DNA of 64,000 nt from a bacterium (lineage in GTDB: Bacteria > Bdellovibrionota > Bacteriovoracia > Bacteriovoracales > Bacteriovoracaceae), in assembly GCA_030425045.1 (NCBI GenBank), contig JAUHVL010000003.1:62001-126000 (forward strand). Direction: 5' to 3'. Position numbers and translations under genes: made by a program. Position 1 is the first letter of the stretch. Each line of letters starts with the position of its first letter. This document shows, one piece after another, positions 1 through 8,329 of the stretch. The notes under the pieces were generated by a model. That model saw only the letters and a program-made list of their open reading frames with translations, made no database searches and had not been told where the DNA came from.

Positions 1-247
1 TTACTAAGTAGAAGTGCCACCAAAGTTGTGCTTGTCTACAATAGTCACCTTTTTTTTGTGCTTTATTTAATTGCTTCATCCAATACTGATCAGAGAAGTC
101 TTTGTCGTATTTACGTTCTTTAATTGCTTCTGAATCACAATTGGGAAGATTTTTTGGTCCACCTGCTGCAGCTTCAAGAAGTTTACCAACGAAGGCTTGG
201 TTATTTAGACTTATTGTGATGATTAGTAGTGTGATTAGTTGTTTCAT
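1..247 (-). CDS. small secreted protein, partial
   Basis: This reading frame runs off the left edge of the window, so its C-terminus is missing. The visible 82 codons start with a typical signal peptide (MKQLITLLIITISLNNQAFV) and continue into a charged segment with two Cys residues. The start at 247 is preferred over an in-frame ATG at 259, because GAGACG precedes 247, much like the start of the next gene on this strand (AGGAGACG). It lies downstream of a strong terminator, so it is probably transcribed separately. I recognise no family. It is probably periplasmic or secreted. Confidence 0.5.
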   Translation of the reverse strand, partial: MKQLITLLIITISLNNQAFVGKLLEAAAGGPKNLPNCDSEAIKERKYDKDFSDQYWMKQLNKAQKKGDYCRQAQLWWHFYLV

Positions 248-279
248 TTTTCGTCTCATGTATATGTTATGTCGTTTAA

Positions 280-309
280 AAATATAAAGCGCCCCCTTGT
301 CGGGGGCGC
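280..309 (-). terminator. intrinsic terminator after the outer-membrane barrel gene
   Basis: Read on the minus strand, an 8-bp GC stem (GCGCCCCC / GGGGGCGC) with loop GACAA is followed by TTTATATTTTT. It sits 18 bases past the stop of the barrel gene. Confidence 0.85.
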
Positions 310-326
310 CTCATTAGTAAGATTTA

Positions 327-1316
327 TTAAATCTTACGAGCTGTTGCTGAAGGAGCTTTAACTTTAAGTACAACACCTAAAGAAGCATCACCTTCGTTGT
401 CTCCGGATAGAACGTATGTCCCTTGAGGACCTACAGTTACACCATTAGCGATTTCTGTTTCGTAAGAAACACTTAGTTCAGATAAAGAATCTTCAATCCA
501 AGTGTACTCAACAGCAACTACACCATGACCAGCATCGTAAGCTGCACCAGCATGGAATGCAAAGTCTGTGTCAGCTAAACTGTCATTGTCGATAAACCCT
601 ACACCTTCAACATATGCAGTCCAATCACCATTAGTATAGATCATACCTAAAGCAGCAGTTTGCTCTCTATCAGATCCACCATCCTCATTCATGTATGAAG
701 CAGTAAATTCGATGTTTTCAGTTAAGTCACCTTTTACTCTGATTGAAACATTGTTCATTTCACCAATTTCTAGGTCACCAGCTCCGTTTTCAAAAACAGA
801 AGCTTCAATAGAATTAATCATTCCAAAGAAGTTAGCTGGAAGTTGAACAGTGATACCCATAACTTCGTCTTTTCTTGTAGCTTCGGCCATTCTTTCGTTC
901 GCTCCACGATTAGTCATCGCAAGTTTTGAAAAGTTTTGTCCAAAAGCCATTTCGTGCTTACCTAAGATAAAGGCAACAGGTGAACCGTTAACCATTTTAA
1001 CTTCGATGTAAGCTTCACGAATCATTTCTTCAAGATCAACGTCTTGTAGGTCAACAAACTCGCTGTTTTCAGCAAGAAGTTGTCTTAATTCAGCAGTAAT
1101 AACGGCTCTAACAGTGTCTGAAATTTGAGCGTCAAGAGTTAAAGAAGCTCTTGCAGAAAGGCTAGCATTGTCTGACCAGTTACTATCTAAAGATGTACCT
1201 GAACGAACTTCTGCTTCAGCGCTTACGCTTAAGAAGTCAGTGTTAAAAGCAAAGCTTGTGTTACTTGAGGCCAATACAGCAGTGAAGGCCAAAGATGTTA
1301 ATAAAGTGTGTTTCAT
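327..1316 (-). CDS. outer-membrane beta-barrel (porin-like) protein
   Basis: This encodes 329 residues with a Sec signal peptide (MKHTLLTSLAFTAVLASS then NTSFA) and a mature part made of alternating polar/apolar short strands rich in Gly, Asn, Asp and aromatics. That is the pattern of an outer-membrane barrel. The start at 1316 is set by AGGAGACG at 1322-1329 and by the signal peptide; the open frame extends to 1427, but the extra residues are charged and unlikely to be translated. The composition recalls LbtU-like or generic porins, but substrate and family are not determined. A strong terminator follows, so it is probably a single-gene transcript. Confidence 0.8.
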   Translation of the reverse strand: MKHTLLTSLAFTAVLASSNTSFAFNTDFLSVSAEAEVRSGTSLDSNWSDNASLSARASLTLDAQISDTVRAVITAELRQLLAENSEFVDLQDVDLEEMIREAYIEVKMVNGSPVAFILGKHEMAFGQNFSKLAMTNRGANERMAEATRKDEVMGITVQLPANFFGMINSIEASVFENGAGDLEIGEMNNVSIRVKGDLTENIEFTASYMNEDGGSDREQTAALGMIYTNGDWTAYVEGVGFIDNDSLADTDFAFHAGAAYDAGHGVVAVEYTWIEDSLSELSVSYETEIANGVTVGPQGTYVLSGDNEGDASLGVVLKVKAPSATARKI

Positions 1317-1624
1317 GTTTTCGTCTCCTTGTTTTGTAAAACGTTGTGAGTGTGTATCTCCCGGGTAAGAATTCCACTCATCAATCGTTAGTGAGGCGAA
1401 TATGCGCCTGTAAGATTCATCTGACAATCAAGTGTAATTTTTTCAAAAAATAGGCTTAAGTAGTTGAAAACTCGAATGCGCGAAACGTCATCCTATTGTT
1501 TTTATTGGAGAGGAATTTCCTAACAAAACCTTGATAGTAGCGTTATGACTCCAGTAAGAAATTGAGATTTGAGTAACTAGCTAATTTAATTAAACAACAA
1601 AACGATAACCTCCGATGAGAGACT

Positions 1625-2308
1625 ATGGATCAGTATACAACCATAGCTGGACACCTCGCTTATTCACTTATTTTTGTTTCTTTTTTGATGAGAAGTATAT
1701 TGGCCATTAGGGTTTTTGCCATCACAGCTTCATTCGCTTCTATTTATTATAATTATCATGTCAATGTTGATCCACTTTGGGTTCCCATACAGTGGAATAT
1801 TGTTTTTACGGCGATAAATATTTTTCATATTGGATTAATAATTTGGGAGAAGAGATCTGTTCGCTTAACAGGTCATCATAAAGAAATTCATGCGAAGTTT
1901 TTTAATGACCTAAATCCAGGTGAGTACTTAAAGCTAGCTAACATGGGACACTTAAGAACAAGTGATCATGAAGAAGTATTAATACATGAAAAAACTGAAA
2001 TAGAAATGTTGATGATTCTTTACAAAGGTCGTGTTGAACTAAAATGTAAAAATAAAAGAATTAAAATCATACCCGATGGTCACTTTATAGGAGAGATGAG
2101 TTTTTTAACAGGTGCTCTAACAACTGCTCAGGTTGTAGCTATCGATCAAGTTAAATATTTTTTCTGGCCAAAAGCAAAACTAAAAGCATTTTTAATGAAA
2201 AACCCAAAGTATATGGCATCAGTTCAACGAGCCATTGGTGGTCAGCTAATTAATAATATCCTCGATGATTCTCAGAAAGAAGATCATGATCATAAAAGTG
2301 TTGCTTAA
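1625..2308 (+). CDS. Popeye-like membrane protein with cyclic-nucleotide-binding fold
   Basis: This encodes 227 residues. Roughly residues 5-80 form three hydrophobic segments. Residues ~95-205 resemble a cyclic-nucleotide-binding jelly roll: EEVLIHEKTEIEMLMILYKG, then DGHFIGEMSFLTG, matching the family's GxxxGExxxL phosphate-binding cassette region without its usual Arg. Three transmembrane helices followed by such a domain is the layout of Popeye-domain proteins, which in animals bind cAMP. A membrane-anchored sensor role is inferred. A charged, His/Asp-rich tail ends the protein. The stop overlaps the stop of the convergent FecR-domain gene. Confidence 0.7.
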   Translation: MDQYTTIAGHLAYSLIFVSFLMRSILAIRVFAITASFASIYYNYHVNVDPLWVPIQWNIVFTAINIFHIGLIIWEKRSVRLTGHHKEIHAKFFNDLNPGEYLKLANMGHLRTSDHEEVLIHEKTEIEMLMILYKGRVELKCKNKRIKIIPDGHFIGEMSFLTGALTTAQVVAIDQVKYFFWPKAKLKAFLMKNPKYMASVQRAIGGQLINNILDDSQKEDHDHKSVA

Positions 2309-2895
2309 ATATTTAGGTAACGATTGAAATGAGAAATAACATTACTTGGTAAATCAATAGGCTTAACGAGTTTATTACCAAACCGCCCACCGATTCCACC
2401 CCATTGACCTTTATTTAAAAGAGCATTGTCGTCGGTATCGTTTAAATTTGTCATCTCTACTTTGCCATCAAAGACAACAATTTCAGTTTCATTTAATAAA
2501 TGATTAACTTTGAGCCAGTAGTCAGTTCCCCTGACCCCTAGTGAAGCTAACTTTGTATAGACTTTTCCTTTGTTCTCTTTAGATTTCTTGCTTGTTACCC
2601 AACGGCAAGCTCCCTTGTATAGGCTATATTTTTTCTCTACTTCTTTTTTCGTGAGGTCTAATTGCATTTCAGCGTTAGGTCCAAGAACAATAGTGTTTCC
2701 CCAGCTTTTGATAAAAACTTTAACAAAAGATTTTTTTCCTGTTTTTAAAAGACCTTTTCTGGAAAGCTCCATTCCTTTTGTTACTTCTTGCCCTTGATAA
2801 TCTACAATCCCTCGAACTTTGACCACTTCAGCAGTTGGCAGTGCAAAGAGAGATAGTGAAGAAATTAAAAAAAGTACTGAAAAAATAGTTTTCAA
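2305..2895 (-). CDS. secreted FecR-domain protein
   Basis: This encodes 196 residues. A signal peptide (~1-19, ending LFALP) is followed by a FecR-type beta domain: EVVKVRGIVDYQG, then a GMELSRKGLLKTG segment, SFVKVFI, and near the end SLGVRGTDYWLKV and VVFDGKVEMTN. This family has no membrane helix or sigma-factor contact region here, so it is more likely a periplasmic FecR-fold protein than a classical anti-sigma regulator. It overlaps the 3' end of the Popeye-like gene tail to tail. The start is supported by AGGAGC just upstream (AGGAGCTTCATTG). Confidence 0.8.
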   Translation of the reverse strand: MKTIFSVLFLISSLSLFALPTAEVVKVRGIVDYQGQEVTKGMELSRKGLLKTGKKSFVKVFIKSWGNTIVLGPNAEMQLDLTKKEVEKKYSLYKGACRWVTSKKSKENKGKVYTKLASLGVRGTDYWLKVNHLLNETEIVVFDGKVEMTNLNDTDDNALLNKGQWGGIGGRFGNKLVKPIDLPSNVISHFNRYLNI

Positions 2896-2937
2896 TGAAG
2901 CTCCTATAAATAGTTTCTTAATATAGTATTACTGATT

Positions 2938-2977
2938 TTTAAAAAAACAAGTGACTGGAGCCAATAAAGACTCCAGT
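2938..2977 (-). terminator. intrinsic terminator after the secreted barrel gene
   Basis: On the minus strand a 7-bp stem ACTGGAG/CTCCAGT is followed by CACTTG and a run of seven T. It ends transcription of the minus-strand genes entering from position 2992. Confidence 0.8.
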
Positions 2978-2991
2978 TTAGAAAGAGTAGA

Positions 2992-3918
2992 CTAAAAGGT
3001 GCCTTCAATACCTACTTGAGTAAACCAGTCGGTATGAAGTTCTAAGTTGTCATAATTGATTTGATCTTGCCAGAGAGGTACGGCCACTAAGCCCTTGAGC
3101 TTAAGCCTCGGAACAATGGGATATTGTAGGTTCACGTAACTTGTAGCATCGAAAAAACGACGATCATGATGATAGTACTCCGTAGTTGGAATTCGGCCAA
3201 ATGTTTTATCAGCTCCACGAATAGCTTTTCTCTCCTCTGCATTTATCCAAATACCAGGGGAGATATAGGGATTCACAGCATAAGAGTACCAGGCTTTAAG
3301 ATTGTACTCATTGCCTTTACGGTATTCGTTTTCATTTTTTCCAATCCGAACCTTCGCTTTTCCCATGGCTCCTAGTTGGTGAGCACCCATAGGCTTTACA
3401 AATGTTAAAGAAGCAAAAGGATCATAGGTACCGGTACCAAGTTGCATATTGTAGGGATAATTGAATTCCTGCGCGTTCTCATTTTTTCTTGAGATATCAG
3501 CGGTGGGAAGAGAGATTCCAATTTCCGGAACAAGGATGCCTGCACGATAGAGATAACTTCGATTAAGTCTTACTTCAGTATCACCAGTCCCTTTGGTTTC
3601 GTCTTTAAACAAAAAACCATAAAAAACAGTATTCGCTATATACGTTCTTTGATTAACACTAACTGAAAGGTTAGTAAGAGGATCTATGGCGTAGGTTAAC
3701 GTGGCCATATAAATTTCTGTCGTTACTTTTTCAAAGTTATAAATATTGTTTTTTTCAGCTCGATGACCTTGAAAGTCGAAAAAGAAATGGTCGAGGTTAA
3801 CTTTAAAATTTGATTTTTTACTATAGCTCTTTGGAGCTTGAATTTTACCTTTTATTGTAGACGCCGATTTTTGGGCGTAAACATTAAAAGATAAAAGAAA
3901 GATGAGAAGTAGTTTCAT
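2992..3918 (-). CDS. predicted outer-membrane beta-barrel protein
   Basis: This encodes 308 residues with a signal peptide (MKLLLIFLLSFNVYAQ) and a mature part with many aromatic-ended short strands (for example YMATLTYAID, LKAWYSYAVN). It ends in a terminal Phe, the usual outer-membrane insertion signal (VGIEGTF). The family is not recognised; transporter-like or MetA-pathway phenol-degradation-type barrels look similar. It lies 8 bases downstream of the alpha/beta hydrolase gene, so it is probably the last gene of the operon that starts at the KAS III-like gene. Confidence 0.7.
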   Translation of the reverse strand: MKLLLIFLLSFNVYAQKSASTIKGKIQAPKSYSKKSNFKVNLDHFFFDFQGHRAEKNNIYNFEKVTTEIYMATLTYAIDPLTNLSVSVNQRTYIANTVFYGFLFKDETKGTGDTEVRLNRSYLYRAGILVPEIGISLPTADISRKNENAQEFNYPYNMQLGTGTYDPFASLTFVKPMGAHQLGAMGKAKVRIGKNENEYRKGNEYNLKAWYSYAVNPYISPGIWINAEERKAIRGADKTFGRIPTTEYYHHDRRFFDATSYVNLQYPIVPRLKLKGLVAVPLWQDQINYDNLELHTDWFTQVGIEGTF

Positions 3919-3926
3919 TTTTATTC

Positions 3927-4913
3927 CTAGTAGTTAGCATTTACTTTGTGAAGACCATCACTAAGTTCGTTGTTAAGAACTTTTTCAACCATGTCTGCAG
4001 AAATAACAGGGCTAGCTCCGACCAGTCCGTGAAATCCACCTTCAAAAAGGACGAGGCTTTTTCTTGCTGGATTGTTTTCCATCAGTTTCCATAATCTTAA
4101 TTGGTCTTCAAAAAGATTCTCTTCTTCTTTTGAGGCAAGAAAAAAGTGAGTTGGAGGGAAGCTTGCCGTGGCATAATCTTTTAAGTCAAACCATTTTGCT
4201 GATCTCACCATATGATAGACCCCGTGGAAAAAATCTTGAAAGCTAACATCATCAAAAGAGTGTTGAAGGGGAGAAACGACAGTTGAAAGAGTTTGGTAAT
4301 ATTCAACATCATAAAGGTAATCAACATCGACAAAGCTCCCAGTGCTACTCTGTTTTAGGTTGTAGTAGTACTGAAACCTTGCTTCTCCTAAAGGGTAGTA
4401 ACGGTTAGAAGGCATGATGGCAGGAGACATATAAATAAGAGAATCGATTCTGTGCTTTTGTTGAAGCGCTAATCTTGTAGCAATGATAGATCCGTAAGAT
4501 AAACTCATGAGGTTAAAGCGATTAATACCGAGTGAATCCACAACCGCCATTGTTTCATCTACGAGTGTTTGAGACTCGAGACCTACTTGGTTCCAACCGT
4601 TCTTGGTAAATTCGAGTTCTGCAAAGTAAGGTGTCTTATCAAGTAGAGCAAGTGACTCTGGCTGCGTGCTAAAAGCTGTTAAAACATAACCGATGCCTCT
4701 GTTTTCTAGTTGACCGAGGTAAGTATCCCAGTTTTCTATGGCGTAGATTAAACCGTTCATCATAACCATTGTGGGTTTACCCGCGTCAGCTTCGTGATAA
4801 CGATAATAAACTTTATGAGAGTCAGAAATTTCTAAATGACCTTCACGGTAAGCAAATAGTGGATTTGAAAATAATCCTAAAAATAATGTGAACAATACGA
4901 TCATGGTTTTCAT
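3927..4913 (-). CDS. secreted alpha/beta hydrolase
   Basis: This encodes 328 residues with an N-terminal signal peptide (MKTMIVLFTLFLGLFSNPLFA). The nucleophile elbow is MSLSYGS (Ser flanked as S-L-S-Y-G). A late GGFHGLVG supplies the likely catalytic His, and an HG-like oxyanion strand appears as VMMNGLIYAIENW. The fold predicts ester or lipid hydrolysis in the periplasm. Its start overlaps the stop of the acyl-CoA ligase gene by four bases (ATGA), so the two are translationally coupled. With the ligase, the KAS III-like enzyme and the divergent reductase/hydrolase pair it probably works on acyl chains. Confidence 0.8.
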   Translation of the reverse strand: MKTMIVLFTLFLGLFSNPLFAYREGHLEISDSHKVYYRYHEADAGKPTMVMMNGLIYAIENWDTYLGQLENRGIGYVLTAFSTQPESLALLDKTPYFAELEFTKNGWNQVGLESQTLVDETMAVVDSLGINRFNLMSLSYGSIIATRLALQQKHRIDSLIYMSPAIMPSNRYYPLGEARFQYYYNLKQSSTGSFVDVDYLYDVEYYQTLSTVVSPLQHSFDDVSFQDFFHGVYHMVRSAKWFDLKDYATASFPPTHFFLASKEEENLFEDQLRLWKLMENNPARKSLVLFEGGFHGLVGASPVISADMVEKVLNNELSDGLHKVNANY

Positions 4914-6415
4914 GAGTTTTCCTTTGTTGTTGCTAAATGTCTCTTTAATATCTTTCCTGTACTTCCTTTTGGAAGTTCACCTAAAAATTCAAAATGTTTG
5001 GGTATTTTAAAGCGAGCAAGTTTTGCTTCACAAAACTTAATAAGTTCATCTTCTGAAATATGAATATTACTTTTAAATGAAATAAAAGCTTTTCCGACTT
5101 CACCCCATTTTTCATCTTTCACGCCAATAACGGCGACTTCATCAATTTGTGGATGTGAGTTTAAAACCCTTTCTACTTCAGCGGGATAAATATTTTCTCC
5201 ACCACTAATATACATTTCTTTTTTTCTACCAACGATATAAAAGTAGTTTTGCTCATCTCTTTTAACGAGATCCCCAGTCCTAAGCCAACCTTCATAGAAG
5301 GAGCTTTTTGTAGCGTCCTCGTTTTTCCAATAATGAGTCATACACATTGGCCCTTTGAGTAGAAGTTCTCCAACTTCATTCACGCCTACATCTTGATTAT
5401 CTTCATTAATGATTCTCGTTTGTACGTAAAAATTCGGCCTGCCTACAGAACCAATTTTTTCTTCCGCATCACTCTCACTCAAAGAGAAACAGTTGGGTCC
5501 ACACTCTGTTAGTCCAAAGCCTTGCCTGATGGCAACACCTCTTCTATGCCAGGTTTCAATAAGTTTAAGAGGCATTGCTTCTCCACCTACGATAGCAAAG
5601 CGTACAGAGCCCAGTTCGACTTTTTCAAAAAGAGGATCTTTTGACAGCATGGCAAGAGTTGTGGGCACTCCAAAGAGTACGCTGACACGTTGTTGCTCAC
5701 AAACGTTTAAAATAGTTTGTGAGTCAAACTTACTTAGGAAGATTGTCTTCGCTCCATGGTGAATAAAAGGAGTTAAGAGCACATTCCATCCACCCGTATG
5801 AAAAAGTGGAAGAAAACTAACCATACAGTCTTGGCTAGAAATATTGAGGCTCAAATTAGTATTAATAGAGTTCCAAAATAAAATTTTGGGAGTAATGACG
5901 ACACCCTTGGGGAAACCTGTGGTTCCAGAAGTATAAAGAATTTTACAGGGCTGGTCGTATTCACCTTTGAATGAAAATTCGACAGTAGAGCTTTTAGCAG
6001 AGATTACTTCTTTAGCTAGTTCGTGAGAATTAATTTTTTTGATGTCGATTTGATCTGCTATTGTTTTGTAATCATCACCGTAAAAAAAGAGTTTAGCCCC
6101 AGAGTCGTTAAGTACAAATTCAGTTTCTTCTTTTGAAAAACGAAAGTTAATAGGAACTAAAACGGTTCCCATTCTTTGTAAGGCAAAAAACAAGAAAATA
6201 GTTTCAACCTTATTATTGTCCATAATCGCAACACGATCACCGACTTGAATATTTTGAGTTGTGAGAAAGGGAATTAAGCCGTTAGAGATACGATAAAAAT
6301 CTTCGTAAGAGAAAGAGCGATCATTTTCATAATCAACTATTGCTGTTGCTCTAGGAGAGTACAAGTTCCACTTCGCGAGCCAGTCAAGTTCTATCTCTTT
6401 TCCAATTGTACTCAC
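4910..6415 (-). CDS. AMP-forming acyl-CoA synthetase / ligase
   Basis: This encodes 501 residues of the ANL adenylating superfamily. The ATP-binding P-loop YTSGTTGFPKG is at 161-171. The motifs QGFGLTECGP, GWLRTGD and RKKEMYISGGENIYPAEVE follow, and the C-terminal catalytic Lys lies in LPKGSTGKILKR. All core motifs are intact, so it should activate a carboxylic acid to an acyl-adenylate and probably to a CoA thioester. It is in an operon with a KAS III-like enzyme (4-base overlap at 6412-6415) and a secreted hydrolase. The substrate is unknown; a medium or long fatty acid is the likely guess. Confidence 0.9.
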   Translation of the reverse strand: MSTIGKEIELDWLAKWNLYSPRATAIVDYENDRSFSYEDFYRISNGLIPFLTTQNIQVGDRVAIMDNNKVETIFLFFALQRMGTVLVPINFRFSKEETEFVLNDSGAKLFFYGDDYKTIADQIDIKKINSHELAKEVISAKSSTVEFSFKGEYDQPCKILYTSGTTGFPKGVVITPKILFWNSINTNLSLNISSQDCMVSFLPLFHTGGWNVLLTPFIHHGAKTIFLSKFDSQTILNVCEQQRVSVLFGVPTTLAMLSKDPLFEKVELGSVRFAIVGGEAMPLKLIETWHRRGVAIRQGFGLTECGPNCFSLSESDAEEKIGSVGRPNFYVQTRIINEDNQDVGVNEVGELLLKGPMCMTHYWKNEDATKSSFYEGWLRTGDLVKRDEQNYFYIVGRKKEMYISGGENIYPAEVERVLNSHPQIDEVAVIGVKDEKWGEVGKAFISFKSNIHISEDELIKFCEAKLARFKIPKHFEFLGELPKGSTGKILKRHLATTKENS

Positions 6416-7422
6416 GAGTTATAACTCCATCTCATGGCCAGGGCAGACATTGACATGCCCCCGCCAGATCCTAGTAGAAAGACAAGATCTCCCTTTTTTA
6501 ACTTTTTGTTCTCTACTGCATCTGAAATCGCCATTGGGATACAGGCGCTTCCGGTGTAGCCAAACTTATTCATCACATTATGTGACTTGTGATGAGGAAT
6601 ATTTAAAGAGTCTAAAAATGTATTGATTGTTCCAATATTAAGCTGAGTCAAAAAGAAGGTATCAATTTCCTCAGGCTTCTTTTTAATTCGATCTAGTAAA
6701 ACATTGGTGAGTCTTGGCCATTGTATCGCATTTGTTTCTACAGGAATTCTTTTCGCAAAACTTAGGAGATGCTCTTTGTTTTCAATAGCATCATGACTCA
6801 TCTTTTTATAGGTTCCACCAGCATATATCCCCATATAGTCATGGTATTGGCCGTCACCATAGGTCGTGGATGTAAGGATGCAATTATCAGTATCTTCAGT
6901 TCTACTAACAATGGCGGCACCAGCACCATCAGCAAACATACTTGCAATTTTATAGTCATCCCAGTCGAGAAACTTACTCATGCCATAGGCACCAACAACG
7001 AGAATATTTTCATATTGTGAATCTGCTTGAATATATTTTGAAGCTGTATCTAAAGCTGTTACAAATCCTGAACATGCAGTATTGATATCAAAGATACCGG
7101 CATTTTGGATTCCTAGTTTGTGTTGAACGACACTTGCCGTACTCGGTGAAACATAGTCGGGGGTATCCGTTGCTACAATAATAAGTTGGATATCTCTTTT
7201 ATCTATATTTGCTTGTTTTAAAGCAGCCTCAGCAGCAGGAACAATAAGGTCAGAGGTCGCTTGATCATCAGCCATAAAATATCGTTGATGAATATTTCTT
7301 TTTTCTTTTAAAAAGGTGTCGATATCTTTTTGATAAAGCTCATTGAAGTATTCATTTGTTACAAGTTTTTCTGGAACGTAATGACCAACGCCTGTAATGG
7401 TCGCCTTTCCGAGTTGTTGCAT
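6412..7422 (-). CDS. 3-oxoacyl-ACP synthase III-like condensing enzyme
   Basis: This encodes 336 residues from the start at 7422, which has AGGAGA ahead of it; the frame extends to 7473 without a ribosome site. The thiolase-fold KAS III pattern is clear: nucleophile Cys117 in DINTACSGF, FADGAGAA at ~163-170, GYTGSACIP at ~288 and the Gly-rich LGSGGGMSMSA at the end. However, where FabH has HQAN this protein has TQLN (Thr259), and where FabH has GNTS it has GYTG (Tyr289). The His and Asn of the Cys-His-Asn triad therefore appear replaced, so decarboxylative condensation may be lost in favour of acyl transfer. It is first in a minus-strand operon, divergent from an SDR gene. Confidence 0.85.
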   Translation of the reverse strand: MQQLGKATITGVGHYVPEKLVTNEYFNELYQKDIDTFLKEKRNIHQRYFMADDQATSDLIVPAAEAALKQANIDKRDIQLIIVATDTPDYVSPSTASVVQHKLGIQNAGIFDINTACSGFVTALDTASKYIQADSQYENILVVGAYGMSKFLDWDDYKIASMFADGAGAAIVSRTEDTDNCILTSTTYGDGQYHDYMGIYAGGTYKKMSHDAIENKEHLLSFAKRIPVETNAIQWPRLTNVLLDRIKKKPEEIDTFFLTQLNIGTINTFLDSLNIPHHKSHNVMNKFGYTGSACIPMAISDAVENKKLKKGDLVFLLGSGGGMSMSALAMRWSYNS

Positions 7423-7570
7423 GTGTTGTCTCCTGTCGCTTGCCTTGTGGTAATCGGGGGGATAAATTACCAAACCGAATTAGGTATTTTAAGAAGAAAT
7501 ATTAATTAAATTTTAACAATTTCTTAATTTTGAAAAACTTTAAGAAAAGAAAAAGGCAAATGGAGAAGAG

Positions 7571-8320
7571 ATGAGTTTTACTTTCGACTTTAATAACAAA
7601 TCTGTCATTGTAACTGGTGGTGCTCAAGGTATTGGTTTTCAAATGACAAAATCATTTTTAGAAATGAATGCTAACGTAAGCATTTGGGATTACAACAAAG
7701 AGACTTTGGAGTTGGCCAAAACGGAATTAAAAGATTTCGGAGATAGGGTTAAAACCTGTCATGTCGACGTGACTAGCGCAGAGAGTTGTATGAGTGCAGC
7801 AAAAGAAACAGGCCACGTGGACATCCTTGTCAATAATGCTGGCATTACTCGTGATAAAAGTTTTGGAAAGATGAGTCATGATGATTTTAATGCTGTGATT
7901 CAAACAAATTTAACAGGTCTTTTTAATGTTACCAAATCGATTTTAGATCAAAATCTTTTTAATAGTGAGTCAAAGCACAACCGAATTATAAATATGGCAA
8001 GTGTTGTTGCTCTTTATGGAAACTTTGGTCAAACAAATTATGTCGCTGCTAAAGCTGGTGTGATCGGTATGACGAAAACTTGGGCGAAAGAACTTGGTAG
8101 AAAAGGTTTTACTGTAAATGCTATTGCTCCAGGATTTATCGAAACAAAGATGACAGCTGCCATGCCGGAAGAAGTTTTAAAATCTATTACAGAAAAAGTT
8201 CCTGTTAAGAGAATGGGATCGGTTGAAGATATTGCTAATGCTTGTTTATTTTTAGCATCGGATAAAGCTTCATATATTAATGGAACAGTGATCAGTGTTG
8301 ATGGTGGTGTCACGCTATAA
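7571..8320 (+). CDS. short-chain dehydrogenase/reductase, FabG/PhaB-like
   Basis: This encodes 249 residues of the classical SDR fold. The nucleotide-binding TGGAQGIG is at 15-22, NNAG at 88-91, catalytic Ser144 in NMASVV, and Tyr157/Lys161 in TNYVAAKAG. The C-terminal segment NGTVISVDGG is typical of 3-oxoacyl-ACP or acetoacetyl-CoA reductases. The predicted reaction is NADPH-dependent reduction of a 3-oxoacyl thioester. It shares a divergent intergenic region with the KAS III-like gene and is followed 10 bases later by a hydrolase gene, so it likely belongs to the same pathway rather than to core fatty-acid synthesis. Confidence 0.88.
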   Translation: MSFTFDFNNKSVIVTGGAQGIGFQMTKSFLEMNANVSIWDYNKETLELAKTELKDFGDRVKTCHVDVTSAESCMSAAKETGHVDILVNNAGITRDKSFGKMSHDDFNAVIQTNLTGLFNVTKSILDQNLFNSESKHNRIINMASVVALYGNFGQTNYVAAKAGVIGMTKTWAKELGRKGFTVNAIAPGFIETKMTAAMPEEVLKSITEKVPVKRMGSVEDIANACLFLASDKASYINGTVISVDGGVTL

Positions 8321-8329
8321 GGAGTTCTT

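Noticed and set aside
102-287. Plus-strand 61-codon frame
   Set aside because: The minus strand encodes a signal-peptide protein in the same place with a good start; the plus frame has no ribosome site and looks like a shadow.
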